Assembly: GCA_916610825.1 (NCBI GenBank)
Contig: OU744453.1
Span: 13,715,751-13,779,750, forward strand
DNA: 64,000 nt
Reading direction: 5' to 3'
Source of the DNA: Haliclystus octoradiatus
Taxonomy: Eukaryota; Cnidaria; Staurozoa; Stauromedusae; Haliclystidae
Every line of letters starts with the position of its first letter. Within the stretch, counting starts at the first letter, position 1. Positions 1 through 12,310 of this stretch are shown here, one piece after another. The position numbers and the translations under genes were made by a program. The notes under the pieces are model-generated. The model searched no databases. It was not told the origin of the DNA and saw only the letters and a program-made list of their open reading frames with translations.

Positions 1-1110
1 TACAAGAACGAAAACCTCAAGCCAAAAAGCTCTACATCAATTAGAATTACTCATAACGAAAAATCATGGAAGCATATGATAGCGTTTTCAGAAATACTGT
101 CCTCGGAAAATCAGCACGCAGGGATTTGCGTAAAAATTATGAATTAAACGAAATTTTTAACAATAAATTAGAAAACTTAATAATTAGAAATTCCATTTTT
201 GCATGTTAGCGTTCTTATTTGGAAGACAGAAATAACGTCAACACCTCATATTCGACCAAGGAAAATAAAGGATCTATTCTTAATCGTTTACTTTATAGTT
301 TGTTTCCGCTATTGAACCCGGCGTTATATTTGAGAACAATTAACCGCGTTGACTTTCGTTGCGTTTATCCCAAAGGCCAATATCCGTGGCTGTTGAAAGC
401 AGACGTAAATCGCTAGCTAAAAATACAATTAAATATTGCAGTTTAAACTAACGAGCACGCTGCAATTAAGGTCTATAAGAAAACACGTGTATTTATTACT
501 AGTAATTAAGAAATAAACATACATATTTCAACTTTTTTTTTCAAGAACACATTTTGAGGCTGTTACCGAAATAAATAATTAATGGTTTTCCGCTTTTCTT
601 TCTTCATAGCAAATTTTTTAATAGTCCTACATGTCATGAAATTTGTAAGGCTTTAAAATTATCATCGTATTATTTTTATCATAAGAAAGAAATCAGAAGT
701 TCAAAGAAACCGAAATGATACTCGAAACACGTTGCAAAAAATACACAAATATCAATTGTATTTAAAACAGTTTTTAGTCAAGAACTTTTCAAACTCTTGA
801 CAAAAATTTGTTTGATAAATAGTTCGTGCAGGTATATTTACAATATAAACAACAATTTATAATACTTTATTCAGTGACTTGAAGCCATCATCATCATGTC
901 GTTATTAATCGTCCACGTACATTTTCCATATCAAATTAGGAATAAAAAAGATGTTAAACATCTCTCAATTTTACATTTAAGTTTTTTCAAAAGTATAAAA
1001 TAGCTAATTTTCTTATATTATTTAACATCATCAATTTATTTTACTATTATTACATCTAAATAAAAACTGACTATTTTAATCAGCAGAATATAAAAAAACA
1101 ATATATGTAT
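1..1110. other. Intergenic sequence with two short open frames at the left edge
   Basis: AT-rich stretch downstream of the kinase gene. Two overlapping plus-strand frames are open at the edge: one enters from outside and stops at 145-147, and an ATG frame runs 66-209 (47 residues, many charged). Neither is recognised. They could be the tail of a gene outside the window or chance. Between about 420 and 1030 I see nothing beyond AT-rich sequence. Confidence 0.3.
1035..1040 (-). promoter_or_regulatory. Candidate polyadenylation signal of the DYRK2 gene
   Basis: The plus strand reads TTTATT, which is AATAAA on the minus strand, about 70 nt past the DYRK2 stop codon. Position and orientation suit a short 3' UTR. 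The hexamer is common in such AT-rich DNA, so the call rests on placement. Confidence 0.4.
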
Positions 1111-2931
1111 CTATCGTCCGATTATTTTCGGTAATATCGTTCGTGATTGTAAATCATCTGCGGTATTATGTAAATTATTTTCGGACGTTTTTCGTCGGTG
1201 TTTTGTTGTTGACGATGATACTGGATGTGTTGGTGGTAGTTTATTAATTGTATGATTATTTACAGATTGCTGTTGCCTTAATTTCATTTTATCCATGTGC
1301 ATTTGATTATTTCTTGCTAGATTATTTGTTGAGTCTGTATTTTGTTGCGGTGCACGCGGCAACCGTCTTCGCAACCATGGATGTCTTAAAGCTTGTCCAG
1401 GTGTCATTCGTTGGCTTGGTTCCCATTCTAAACATTTCTTTAAAAAGTCAATGAATAAAGCATCTTCAACTCCTTTTAGTGCCGTTACAAAATCTTTTGA
1501 ACCAGGAGCTCCACGAGTTTTCCCGTGTCTAGAACGTCCTCCACTTAAAACAGTTGAACCGTCTGGTAAAGTAGTTGCTGTACAGTAACGAGGATACCCT
1601 TTCGAACTAATAAAATTCTTTGCTCGTTTTGAAGATTCCAATAGTTTATCAGAGGGCATACCGAGTAATTCCATAATACAAGCTAATTGATCACTCTCAT
1701 CTTCACCAGGAAAGATAGGATAGCCAGTTAATAGTTCAGATAAAATACAACCTAAGCTCCACATGTCAATTGCCATACCATACTTAGCACCTAAGATAAC
1801 TTCGGGTGCTCTATAAAATCTCGATTGTATATATGTATAAATTCTTTGATGTTCATAACAACTTGATCCAAAATCAATTACTTTAATTCCACTTCTACCT
1901 TGTTGCTTTAAAAGTACATTCTCCGGTTTTAAATCGCAATGAATAATTCTGTTACGATATAAAACTTCCAAACATTGTAACATAGAATGTGCGAATTTTC
2001 GTACAAGTTGTAATGAGAATCCTTGAAATTTATTCTTCTTGATCAGTTCATACAAATTGATACTCAATAATTCAAATGTAATGCACATATGATTACGAAA
2101 TTGAAAATGTTCGAGCATGTGGATAATGTTAAAATTGTTATCTTTATCCTGTTTTCGGAGATGTTCAAGAATACGAATTTCCTCAGCTGCTTGACGGTGA
2201 AATCGTTTCTCATTTCGTATCATTTTTAAAGCGACATGACATTGATTCTTGTGGTCATATGCTTTGACAACAGATCCAAAAGAACCTTTACCAATTATTT
2301 TTAACACTTCATACCGATATGAAATATGATCATGTGGAACCAGAGAATAAGAACCTTGATCATCATCGTAACCACTATTATTGACGCCGCCAACAACTCC
2401 CGGGCGTTTCTTCGCATTCGGGCCAACAAAATAGACATGCGGGAAATTGAAAACTTCATGATGTTCGAATGTAGATAATTTGTGCATGTATAACTTCATT
2501 GCTTGTTCTGGTGACATCGCTTGTCCTCTATTTTTTGCTGTTTCTGACGATGTACTTGATCGGCGCTCCATAGTCGGCGTTGTTGTTCGAGATTGTGTGG
2601 CTTGAATTGATGTATTCACTTGACCGTTACTAACAGCTGGTAGAGGCCTCTGTTGTTCTGTTGTTGTGTTAGAAACCATTTTACCTTTATTAACTTGATG
2701 ACCACCGATGTCCTCATACAATTGTTGTACCTTTACTCCGTTTAGGTGTGGTAATACTTTTCCACTATTACCATCTTGTGATCCTTGTCGTACTGGAATT
2801 TTATTTTTTGACTTTTTCAATGGCGGTAAAATTTCACCTGTATTTCTTGCCGCATCGACTTGCGAATAATACATCTCAGATGAAATAGTGTTGCCACTAT
2901 GAGGAGCTTTAACAAGTGTGGCTTGTAGCAT
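1111..2931 (-). CDS. DYRK2: Dual-specificity tyrosine-phosphorylation-regulated kinase, DYRK2-like (class II DYRK)
   Basis: Protein kinase of the CMGC group. Known class II DYRKs autophosphorylate on tyrosine while folding, then phosphorylate Ser/Thr substrates. Counting from the ATG at 2929-2931 (606 aa): N-terminal accessory (NAPA-type) region around 135-185, DYRK-homology box with YDDDQGSY and HDH just before the catalytic domain, kinase domain about 207-520, glycine loop GKGSFGSV 214-221, Lys236, HCDLKPEN 331-338, DFG 353-355, YTY activation loop 365-367, APE 375-377. The C-terminus ends RTILPK, as expected for DYRK2. All catalytic residues are present. The frame is open to 2988, but only through a TTG. 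A plausible splice acceptor (TTTCAG) lies just upstream of the ATG, so a 5' exon, probably untranslated, is likely. No intron interrupts the visible coding region. Confidence 0.94.
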   Translation of the reverse strand: MLQATLVKAPHSGNTISSEMYYSQVDAARNTGEILPPLKKSKNKIPVRQGSQDGNSGKVLPHLNGVKVQQLYEDIGGHQVNKGKMVSNTTTEQQRPLPAVSNGQVNTSIQATQSRTTTPTMERRSSTSSETAKNRGQAMSPEQAMKLYMHKLSTFEHHEVFNFPHVYFVGPNAKKRPGVVGGVNNSGYDDDQGSYSLVPHDHISYRYEVLKIIGKGSFGSVVKAYDHKNQCHVALKMIRNEKRFHRQAAEEIRILEHLRKQDKDNNFNIIHMLEHFQFRNHMCITFELLSINLYELIKKNKFQGFSLQLVRKFAHSMLQCLEVLYRNRIIHCDLKPENVLLKQQGRSGIKVIDFGSSCYEHQRIYTYIQSRFYRAPEVILGAKYGMAIDMWSLGCILSELLTGYPIFPGEDESDQLACIMELLGMPSDKLLESSKRAKNFISSKGYPRYCTATTLPDGSTVLSGGRSRHGKTRGAPGSKDFVTALKGVEDALFIDFLKKCLEWEPSQRMTPGQALRHPWLRRRLPRAPQQNTDSTNNLARNNQMHMDKMKLRQQQSVNNHTINKLPPTHPVSSSTTKHRRKTSENNLHNTADDLQSRTILPKIIGR

Positions 2932-5900
2932 ACTTAACAAAATATTAATTACTGAAATACATTGCCGTCTGGTAGTAAATAATGACAAAATGTTGACGCC
3001 AATTGATCAATGTCTGTTTCGCCTTTTCTGGCGACTCTTTCGTTGTTCTGTTGTATGTTACATTTTCTGTCTTTGCCTTTCAGTCGAATGTTTGTCTTCT
3101 GTTACCAAGATACAAAAGCTAACAGACGCATAAATTTACATAAAAGACAATAGAATTAATCCTGTTCGAAATTATGACATCTAATCTGATTGGCTATTAC
3201 TTGGCAACGCAAAGACGCTCCAAGATGCCTGCTGCTGGTGATTCCCTGTAAAAGATTTCTGCGGCACATTTATTTGAAATTGTTCCTCAGCGTTGCAAAT
3301 TACACCGCTTACTCATCGCGCTTTCCTTTGAACGAATGCCGAAGAACAGATCACTGATGCGATGAACTGTCCATTATACTTGGAGCAGCGTCCTCAGATA
3401 GCTTTTGCATGTAGAAACTAACTCCCTGGTACTTGCAAAGAAAACAAGCATAAACATGACGGGTGATTGTATATCAATTCAATATTCAGTGGGTCACAGG
3501 GCGAGAGCGAGCTTAAATGAAAATCAACTGCCACCGCAATTATATTCACGATGTAATTAAGAAGATCCTGTGCGGGGAACGCATACAATTCAAAAGTTGG
3601 TACTTAATTCTGTTTAAATTTTTTTGAAAATCCGCTAAATTCCCTGCATAAATTCCGGACTTCGTACAGGGAAATATATTGCGCATATGACGTACCAAGC
3701 AGGATTTCATCATAGACAGTACCAGTTTCAGGACATTTATTTTATAATCAAATATATTTTTAAGATGCTCAATTACACTTTTAATCTGCAATTTGGGGAC
3801 AAACAATATTTTGTCTGACGACTAAAAAACATTATTTCTATAACACGCCACGCCAGTCTGTTGCCATAATTATGTCACCATACAACATAACTACAGTGTA
3901 CTCAGAATCTGAAAATTTCAAGTTCCATTTCAAAAGCTATGGCGGTATACTACAATGATGTCTGGCTGAACTTAGGACAATGGCGCAGACTATCTCAAGC
4001 AATTTATTGTTCCCCTTGATGATGATTTGCCTCAAGCATATTTACCGCGCCTAATTTCGCCGCGCGTCACACTCAGTTGGGACCCTTTATCTTAATATGT
4101 TAGGAAAACATTTCCGCTTTGTATTGTGTCCAAGTTTTCAACTTGATAATTTGCTACTCTACAATCATTCTATAGAAAAGCCCTTATTTCAACAGAAGTT
4201 TCCGCTTTCGTGACCAGTTTTATCTTATTTTGCTTTCGTACCTTGTTTGAAACAACAAAAGCTTGATTCGCTATAGTGCCTAGCTACATCAGAAAGTTTT
4301 ACTTTCGTGTCTAGCCTATCATAATGAATTGTAACTACAACAGAAATTATGCGTCAAGATTTGTTTATCACTATATTTTCTGAGCGTATTGAAACAATAA
4401 CAATACGTAGGTTTTTCATAAATATTAAGTCAGCCATGGTATACAGTACGGGATTCTTTGTTGATAAAATATGAAACAATTGAGCTGCGGAAAGAGTCAT
4501 ATCTAAATCGAACTGCCTGGTCACGACCTTCTACCCAAATGATCCTACTGTCCTTGTTTTCAATCTTAAAATATCTCAGTGGGAAATGCCAAAACAGAAA
4601 TTGAGCTAAAGAAATTGTTTACATAAAACAAAACACTTTTTTACCATTTTATCATTTTATGTACATCAACAACGCTATAGTTTATGTATATGCACAATAT
4701 TTGATACCGTTAATTGATTGCATATATCTATTTTTATAAAATTCAGTCCATATTCAGAGACCATGGCTATCGATTAACTCAAATGATCAGACTGATTGTC
4801 CCATTACGTCGAAGGCATGGTTGATAGGCACAATTTCTTCGTTACACTCATGGAAACTAGATTTCTATCAACAAAACTTCAATGCAAGTAATAATGACTG
4901 ATAATACAAAAAGTTAAACATTATTATAGAGACATATATGGTGATGTAGAAACTGTATTATTCAACTAAGGACAAGGATCAGTGAATACGCCTATTCGTG
5001 ACTTTCTACTGCAAATGACTCATGTAACTGACTCATGTTGAAATTGGTCTGTAATCTGGTCTGCAATTGACTATGACTAACTAACGAATGTCTAAATAGG
5101 CCAGCTATATCAACACGTTGAAAGTAATGCAAATTGAAACGTTTCATACGGAAAGTGTGCACTATACATCAGCGCATGCTATACCCATCATCATCGTCAT
5201 CATCATCGTTAATTTAGAAACCTGATAAACTACAAGCTTTTATCACATGACTGCATGATGCATAATCCAAGATATCAGCAATGCGCGTATCTATACAATC
5301 TACCATTGCTCTCGAAGAAAATGCCACACCTACTGCGTATGTATCTTTATTGGTAGAAATACATAAATCTGAACGAATATAGAGGTGAAGAGGGGGACTG
5401 AGCACAGATCACGGGGAAATATTAACTTTCACGATAAACGATAGCGAAATCTTCAAAATCACAGCTACATTTTATAGCAACGTTAATGAGATCAATATGC
5501 CTGTAAATTTCAAATGATTGGTAGTACCGCCGTAATGCAATAGCTATAGCAAAATGGCTGAACAATTATGATAATTACAATCGATAACTTTCAATGTTTG
5601 ATTCTAACTGCTGTAGAAAAACCGTTTTTGAATGAAAAACCTCGGGGCTTGCACGTACACGCAGGCAACTGTTGTATAAAATAGATTATGCAAAAAATGA
5701 AGAAACGCATGTTCAAAATGCAAGTTACAAGTATATTCTAAAAAGTTGCGAGCGTAGCGATCCAAAATTTTTTAGTTTTTCTTAGAACTTGCCAAGTCAG
5801 ATCGCACTAATATCTGCGACATTTGACATATGAGCGACCTACTAGTTACTAATCAGTGACTGGCGAGCGAGCGTCTAAACTAACGGAATTTGAATGGCGA

Positions 5901-6500
5901 CTAACTTTTTACATTTCTGAGATTGCTTTTCGTTAATGGTTACTTGCAATTTATTAACAGTAACAAAAATCAAATGATCTCATGATATCTATATACAGGG
6001 AACACAAACAGAGTATAAAGAACATGAATTATCAAATACATCAAATATGTGACTTCAGTGATAACACTATGGTGATTTCAAACAACTTAATAAATCATCT
6101 TAAAAAATTAAGAGAAGACAAACAGTTGCAAGATTGATAATTTTACAGGTATTTTAATTAATCAAAATGTTTTAACTGCTAAATTATTCGTGCAAAATAC
6201 TCCTTTTATTGCATTCAAGTGACACAAAAGTATGCTAAACGTTGGTTGCATTGTACGTCCTCAAATGGCTTGCATTTGTCATACATTTTCTGATTTCACA
6301 AGGAATTGTGATAATTTCCCTCAAAGATCACAGAGAAAAATGATTGATTTCACAAATAACGACAACCCAAAACAGCCGATCACGGGTCACGAAGATACCC
6401 TGCCCCCACCCTCAATCCTGCCCTCAATATCAGAGCCATCTATAATTTACAACAGAGCCCTCTATATATAGAAAGCTATGATTTACAAGAGCTGGGACAC
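2932..6500. other. Upstream region of DYRK2 and anonymous intergenic DNA
   Basis: No gene is supported. An inverted CCAAT box (ATTGG at 3189-3193) lies about 260 nt upstream of the kinase ATG and could belong to its promoter. A short CATCAT/CGT microsatellite lies at 5187-5208. Short open frames here have neither domain signals nor convincing composition. Confidence 0.3.
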
Positions 6501-6549
6501 TCTCTCATGTGCCGCTCTCTGCTCCAATTGGATAGTTGCCAGTCACGTG

Positions 6550-6965
6550 ATTTTATGGACTCCTTTTTCGCTCCGTCAAACACAGGCTCGCGAAATTGAA
6601 GAAAGCCCGCGAAAATAATACCACGAATTCGAAAACTTTATGTTCAAAAGCAGCAGCCTCGTTTTCAATGGAGCGAAAACCCGGGGGTACTTCGATATAG
6701 GAGCTATACAGGGGATGTGCCATTATTTTGGGGTAACATTTTGGCACCATGCTGGCAATTTCGGACCCCTTCTGTGAGGCACCAAAATCGCATTTTTCAT
6801 GAAAAATGCCAGGAAATGTCACATTTTCTGCAATTTTGGGGTATGGTTTTAAACAAAAACCTGCAATTTTGGGGGTACTGGCGGGACTTTCAAAATGGCA
6901 CACCCCGGTACAAAAGGGTGTTGAAGTGCTTTTCGAGCCCCAAAAGTTGCGTGCCCTAACCATAG
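6550..6965. repeat. Unusual low-complexity-like segment, possible mobile-element relic
   Basis: More G-rich than its surroundings, with repeated TTTTGGGG runs. TGCAATTTTGGGG occurs twice, around 6828 and 6865. Both strands carry moderately long open frames (162 aa minus, 115 aa plus), but these overlap and look like a by-product of composition. No domain recognised. Confidence 0.3.
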
Positions 6966-7799
6966 AGGTATGTGATCCCAACTCTTTGAATAGATGGTTC
7001 CGCCTCAATGAACATAGAAGACATTTATTCAATGCTTTCATGTACTATGTGGTTATATGTTCTATAAATTTAATAACAATTTATAATAATAATTATAAAT
7101 TGCCTGATGATCGCCTTGGCGTGAAACTAATAATGGCAAATATGAATGTCTGATTTTTCGTTTATTTTTTATAATAACAATTATATATGAAATTTGAAAG
7201 TGATTCAAATGTGCTTAGTATCATGAAATGAGATATAAGTCATGTAAACATCCAATATACGTACGTACATCTAGTCAACAATTTGAAACAGTGGCAATTA
7301 TAAATCTATCTACGCTTGCTTGCTACAGTCTCAGACACATGGCCAGATTTTTGTTCAATTTGAAGTCCTTTGGTTATATACCATACTCTTTCCTATCAAG
7401 CGGTAAGATGGGCATACTACGTCAAGCTAGCAGTTTTAAGTCAGTACAACTACGATAAAATACAAAACCACCACACTGTCTAAAATAAATTCCCAAGACG
7501 TGAATTTATGACGTTTGACGTTACTAAGCTGTCTATCACTGTATATTACAGAAAGTGGTATATAACTTGAGACATAACACACATTGAAACGATTTACAAT
7601 TAATCAAGACATTTCAATCACTTATTTCATAAAATTTTAATTTATTTCACACCAATTGAGTCAAATCAACCAATTGTGTAAAGGAATACAGAACAGCATA
7701 TTACAGCGTAGCAATATTTACATTGAAAAACTTTATTTTCTGAGTTGAAAGGAAGCTAGAACAAATTAAATATTACAACATACAAATACTCAGTCAAAC

Positions 7800-7915
7800 T
7801 TCGAAATCCGAAATAATCCGAACAAAAGTATCACTACAATGCCAATCCGATCCGAATACATAATATATCAACCCGAATCGGATAGGGTTCAGAATCGGAT
7901 TCGGGTCTGATTCGC
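7800..7915. repeat. TCCGAA/ATCGGA-rich dispersed repeat segment
   Basis: Dense run of short ATCCGAA, ATCGGAT and CCGAATC words in direct and inverted order. The same vocabulary returns at about 52065-52100 and 52370-52430, which suggests fragments of one dispersed repeat. No coding potential. Confidence 0.35.
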
Positions 7916-7945
7916 ACGGAATCTTTAGTAAACAACTGCAAAGCT

Positions 7946-8037
7946 AGCTTGCGTGCAGACCATACATAAACCTATCTTAGCGAAAGTGTAAACAGTATAC
8001 ACTTTCGCCCAGATAGGTTTTAGTCTGCACGCAGGCT
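7946..8037. repeat. Imperfect inverted repeat (foldback), arms about 40-45 bp
   Basis: Left arm 7946-7990 and right arm 7998-8037 are imperfect reverse complements with a 7-nt centre. Shared blocks are GCGTGCAGAC, AAACCTATCT and GCGAAAGTGTA. No target-site duplication is obvious. It looks like a small foldback or MITE-type element, or the remains of one. Confidence 0.7.
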
Positions 8038-8810
8038 ACTGAAAAGCGTGCAACATCATTTCTGAAATCGCACTGTGCGTTGGTGGAATACTGAGTTTTT
8101 CAGAAGACATTGTTTTTTCAAAACATTAGCTACTATGCTATATATTCGTACCACCAGTATAGAATTGATTAGCACTACATCATTTCCAGCCTTCAAATGT
8201 AGATAAAGTGATATAGACTAATGTAAATTCCTAACATTTAATTAGGCTGCAATTTTCATATACGTGACATCTGACTTTATTTGCATTTTTCTGTCTTATA
8301 AATTGCGATTTCAATTCGAAAAATATATCATTCAGTTACACATTAAAACTAGTTACAATTACGCTCAATCGACGTCAAATTGCAAAAAAACACCTTCTGA
8401 GAAAAACAGCAACGTTGCTGTACCTTGGTCTATATTTCTTGCAAGCTCAATCAGCTAATAAAGTTGCTAAATCATTTGATCCTGTTATAGAAATAGGTAA
8501 AAGCGTTGGAGGGACATATTTATGCCGATCTTTATAATCTGTTTGCTTTGCGTACTAACCAAGAAGACATATCGCAAAGCCACGATAGATCAGCTCAGTC
8601 ATTTTTAAGGAAGGTGCAGTCAAACTTACAAATTGCCCGGGTGGAGCGGGTGACTGCGTTGCATTGGTACCAAATTCCCAACACTTCCCAATATCCAAAA
8701 TTCAATGCAAGATTGAATGAAATTAAGTTTTACAGTTTAACGGTTACAATAAGCTCAAAACAGCAGGAAAGATAACTAAACAAGTATAATGCATAAAAAC
8801 TTAAAATAAT

Positions 8811-8902
8811 TACTTTTTTCTCGCTCTCCTTTCCTTCCTTCTGTATTTCTTCCCCTTCTTTCCTCCCCCGTTTCCGCTCTCTCCTCTCTCTCTCTTGCCC
8901 AG
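8811..8902 (+). repeat. Long polypyrimidine tract ending in CAG
   Basis: About 90 nt of almost pure C/T on the plus strand, ending in TTGCCCAG shortly upstream of the non-LTR element remains. It resembles a very strong splice acceptor, or a microsatellite derived from CCTT/CTCT. No exon is recognisable after it. Confidence 0.5.
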
Positions 8903-9072
8903 AATGTAATGTTCCTATAGCCTCATAAGATGGTGAACAATTCACAACATGACAATTTACAAACCGGAAACCACACCGGCTCCCTATGCTTTTGCTGCTT
9001 TTCCAAAAGGTCATGGATCAATTTCATGAATGAAGATCTAATGCCACTAATGTTCACTTTTCTTTGGAGTTT

Positions 9073-9603
9073 CACTTTCAGCACTACGTCCAATTGCAGT
9101 TGGAAAAAGTCTTAGCAGACTTGCATCTAAAATACAAGCTCAGAAAGCAAAGGAAAAGGCAATTGAAAAATTCCACCCTAATCAGCTTGGCGCTGGTACA
9201 CCACAAGGCGCAGAAGCAGCTGTTCATGCCGCGTCCCTTACTATTAAGAACTTACCAGACGAAGACATACTAATGAAGATAGACTTCAGTAATGCATTCA
9301 ACCAAATTAGAGGAGACTCAATGCTGGAAGAGACAATAAAATTTTCCCAGAGATTTACAATTATACATATCAAGCATACGCCTCACCCTCTTATCTTCTA
9401 TTCGGGAATGACCATATTTACAATGATATGAAGGAGTTCAACAAGGTGATCCACTGGGTCCTTTACTTTTCAGCCTGACTCTACAATCAATCATCGATCG
9501 CTTGAAAAATCAATTAAATTTATGGTATTTGGACGATGGAACTCTAGCCGGTGAACCATCAACAGTATGTGAAGATGCTAAATTAATCGAATCTTGTGGT
9601 TAC
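9073..9603 (+). pseudogene. Reverse transcriptase, N-terminal half, of the RLE-type LINE
   Basis: Frames in this interval carry, in order, LRPIAVG, FHPNQLG, KIDFSNAFN (motif A aspartate), EGVQQGDPLGPLL (motif B) and YLDDG (catalytic box). They are linked only by changing frame around 9360-9430, so the gene is broken by small indels. The motif order is that of non-LTR reverse transcriptases. The frame runs directly into the LTR element at 9604. Confidence 0.8.
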
Positions 9604-9751
9604 TGTAGGACAATCGTTGACGATGACTCAAGATAATCACACAGTGGAGTTATCAACAGAATGAATATATTAGTATCGCTACACTTATATATATGACATA
9701 GAAATGAGGCTACATAACAAAGAAGCGAGACTATATATTGATTATCACACA
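9604..9751 (-). repeat. 3' LTR of the Ty3-like element
   Basis: 148 bp, starting TGTAGG and ending TATCACACA in plus orientation. It matches the LTR at 14503-14636 except for a few substitutions and 14 extra bases around 9634-9647. Confidence 0.85.
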
Positions 9752-10349
9752 TCTCCCCTTGGAGTCTATGTATAATAGAATGAAAATAGGCTAAGGAAAA
9801 TCTTGAGTAAGTGTAATAGTAATAAAATGTTGTAGCTAAATTTATCACAAGGATAAGATAAACTTCTTCCAATAAATGATCAATTGAGCAAGTTGAGTAA
9901 GTTGTGATAATTGTGTTAATTTATTAAAAGTAAGTAAATTTAAAATACGGTAGATTAGTATATTATCAAACTAATACTAAACTAGTAGCTAATTGAAATG
10001 AAGAATAAATCAGCAAATACGTAGTAGATTTTCTCAAGACGTAATAATATACTGTGATAAACGTAATAAATTTCTGATACGTATAGATTTCATAAGCGTA
10101 ATAAATTTCTGATGCGTAATATTGCTTGTGGCTATAATGTGATTTGGTACTATTATTATAAATGATAATAGAATTAGCTCTCTTCGATAAGTCTTTGAGG
10201 TTTGCGGCAGTTTCTAATACTACGAAGCGGAGCTGTAAGATCCGGAGTTGAAGTCGGAGAGGCATATTCTGTAGTCGTAGTAATCGTACTTGCATCCGAA
10301 GATGTTGACGGAGAAGTAAGCATCCACTAACTAACTTAATAAAATAATC

Positions 10350-11330
10350 TCAATTAGATGATACCTCAACAATAATACCGTATTTAGTCCATTCCTTGGT
10401 GATTGGGTGTTGTACTGCACCATGGTTGCCAACTTCAAGAGAAGGTAATGGATGTGCAGAGGCATTGTAGCGGCGTTCTAATTTTTCATGAGCGACAGCA
10501 GCGTGTTCTTCAGCATCATGCTGCAATTTTTGCCATTTCGGATCGAAAGTTCGACGATGTGCGGGTAAAGTGTCCTGTACAGGACGGCCAAATACAATTT
10601 GAGCTGGTGATCTACCATCGGAACCAGGCGTATTTCTATATTGTAACAATGCTTTGGTCCATTCGTCAGCATTTAAACATGATCGAGAAGAACCCCAACA
10701 ACGGCTAATAAGTTTTTTCATTGATTTAATTCCAGCCTCGGCTCGACCATTTGACTGTGGATAATATGGCGATGATGGACTTTTGGTGATGCCCCACTGA
10801 GATAAAAAGTCATTTTGGCTATAAATTGTGGGCCATTATCACAGCAAAAGGTATTCGGTACTGAGCTCTGACAAAATACAGATCTTAGCGAGTTTATAAC
10901 GGTACCTGTAGGAGCATTCTTAGCAAGGTTGAATATAAATGGTCAACCAGAGTAGGCATCAATAGTAACGAGGAATTGATGGACAGCACACGTACCTATG
11001 TCACCGTGAAGTTATTTGAATGCTTTTGTTGGTGCAGGACGAGAATGTAGAGGCTCTTTTCCTTGAGAAGGTAATTCTTGTTGGCAAGGTTGACAGGAAT
11101 GCATAACTTGTTCAATCGCTGAGTCTAGGCCAGGCCAATACACAATGTTTCTAGCACGTTGACGTGTACGATAAACGCCTTAATGTCCTTCGAGTAATTT
11201 AGTTAGAATTGATGGTCGTAATTGAGACGGAATGATTAGGCGACAGCCGTATAGAACGAGATCGTCGTCAATACTTAGATGATGTCGCAGATTCCAGTAT
11301 GGTCGTAGAGCGTCGTCCACTGAGTCTTTT
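10350..11330 (-). pseudogene. Integrase of the Ty3-like element
   Basis: The longest open part (10350-10721) encodes the region after the catalytic core: an ALLQYRNTP block, then GRSPAQIVFGRP, typical of Ty3/gypsy integrases. Upstream on the minus strand, broken frames give DNGPQF and NGRAEAGIKSMKK, the second Asp and the Glu regions of the DDE core. Frameshifts occur between about 10740 and 11330. Confidence 0.8.
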
Positions 11331-11333
11331 ACG

Positions 11334-11603
11334 TCAGGAAATCAATTCTCGTATCAATTGACGTAGTGCTTGATATTCGCTGTCATGGTTACCGTGGTGA
11401 AGGACATCACTGACACGGAGGTTTGGTGGAGAGTCGGCATGAGATATTGCAAATACGGAGTTTATAAATGCTGTAGTTTGTTGTGCACCTGATACATCGT
11501 TCTCATTTCGTGCAGACACAGGTGCTCTTGAAAAAGCGTCTGTTGAGTGATGATATTTTCCAGGCACCTAAGTTACTTTACAATTGTACTGCAGCAACTT
11601 CAT
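11334..11603 (-). pseudogene. RNase H tail and spacer of the Ty3-like element
   Basis: Continues the RNase H frame after the LINE insertion. It contains VPGKYHHSTDAFSRAP, the usual end of a Ty3/gypsy RNase H (PG....DALSR pattern). An in-frame stop (TAG on the minus strand) lies just before this motif, near 11572. Confidence 0.75.
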
Positions 11604-12310
11604 CCGTGTGTGTGTAACTTTTATTTTGTTTCGTATTCAAAATGAGCAATATGCTCGTTTACAATGAAACGAAAGATCATACAGTTATTATATAATAATT
11701 ACAGTGTTACAAGTTACAACAAATAGGCTTATACAGAGTACAAAACTACGATTTACATCGTTCTAATAGGGTGCCTTTACTCTCCATCGCTCTAGTGGTT
11801 TCCAGGATTGATTTGTTGAGTCCTTTTCCTTTCAGTTCTTTTATTGAATCTGGCGTGGATCGCCATAACCTTGTTCCGGTTGCAACAAATGATTTTCTTT
11901 TTTCTTCGGTCTTATATTTTTGTGTCTGAATTCTAAATGGCCCTCGAACAGAATACTTGCTTTTGACTGTCTTAAATAGATTGCTGATTAGCTTGGGTGC
12001 TGATGTTGTTATAGCTTGATGAACAATGATTAATATGCGTGCTGTTCTCCTAACTAATAGGCTGTCCAATAATTTGTTGTTTTTGATGTTTTGATCAATT
12101 GTTTTTGTGCTGGCACTGGAGTTGAGCTGCCTTATAGCTGATATCTGTAAATTTTCCAGCTTCTGTTGGTCAGTGAATGAAAATACAGTGAATAAGGTGC
12201 TGCAGTATTCAAGATGTGGCCTGAGGTATGTTTTGTATAAGTTGATGGACATAGAAAAGTTAAGTGTGCCTCTGATTCGACGAAGCCGATGTAAACATAG
12301 GTTAAACTTT
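11604..12310 (-). mobile_element. 5'-truncated LINE fragment inserted into the Ty3-like RNase H
   Basis: A 707-bp insert flanked by TTCAT at 11599-11603 and 12311-12315. Its minus strand encodes an RT thumb and C-terminal region of CR1/Jockey type, including NLYKTYLRPHLEYCS and TRLWRSTPDSI, ending in a stop at 11746. A 3' UTR follows and ends in a short ACAC microsatellite next to the duplication. 5' truncation, a short 3' repeat tail and a target duplication are all expected for LINE retrotransposition. Confidence 0.8.

Noticed and set aside
6553-7041. 162-codon minus-strand open frame
   Set aside because: It overlaps an opposite-strand open frame of similar length in a low-complexity, G-rich patch, has no domain signal, and its start codon has no supporting context.
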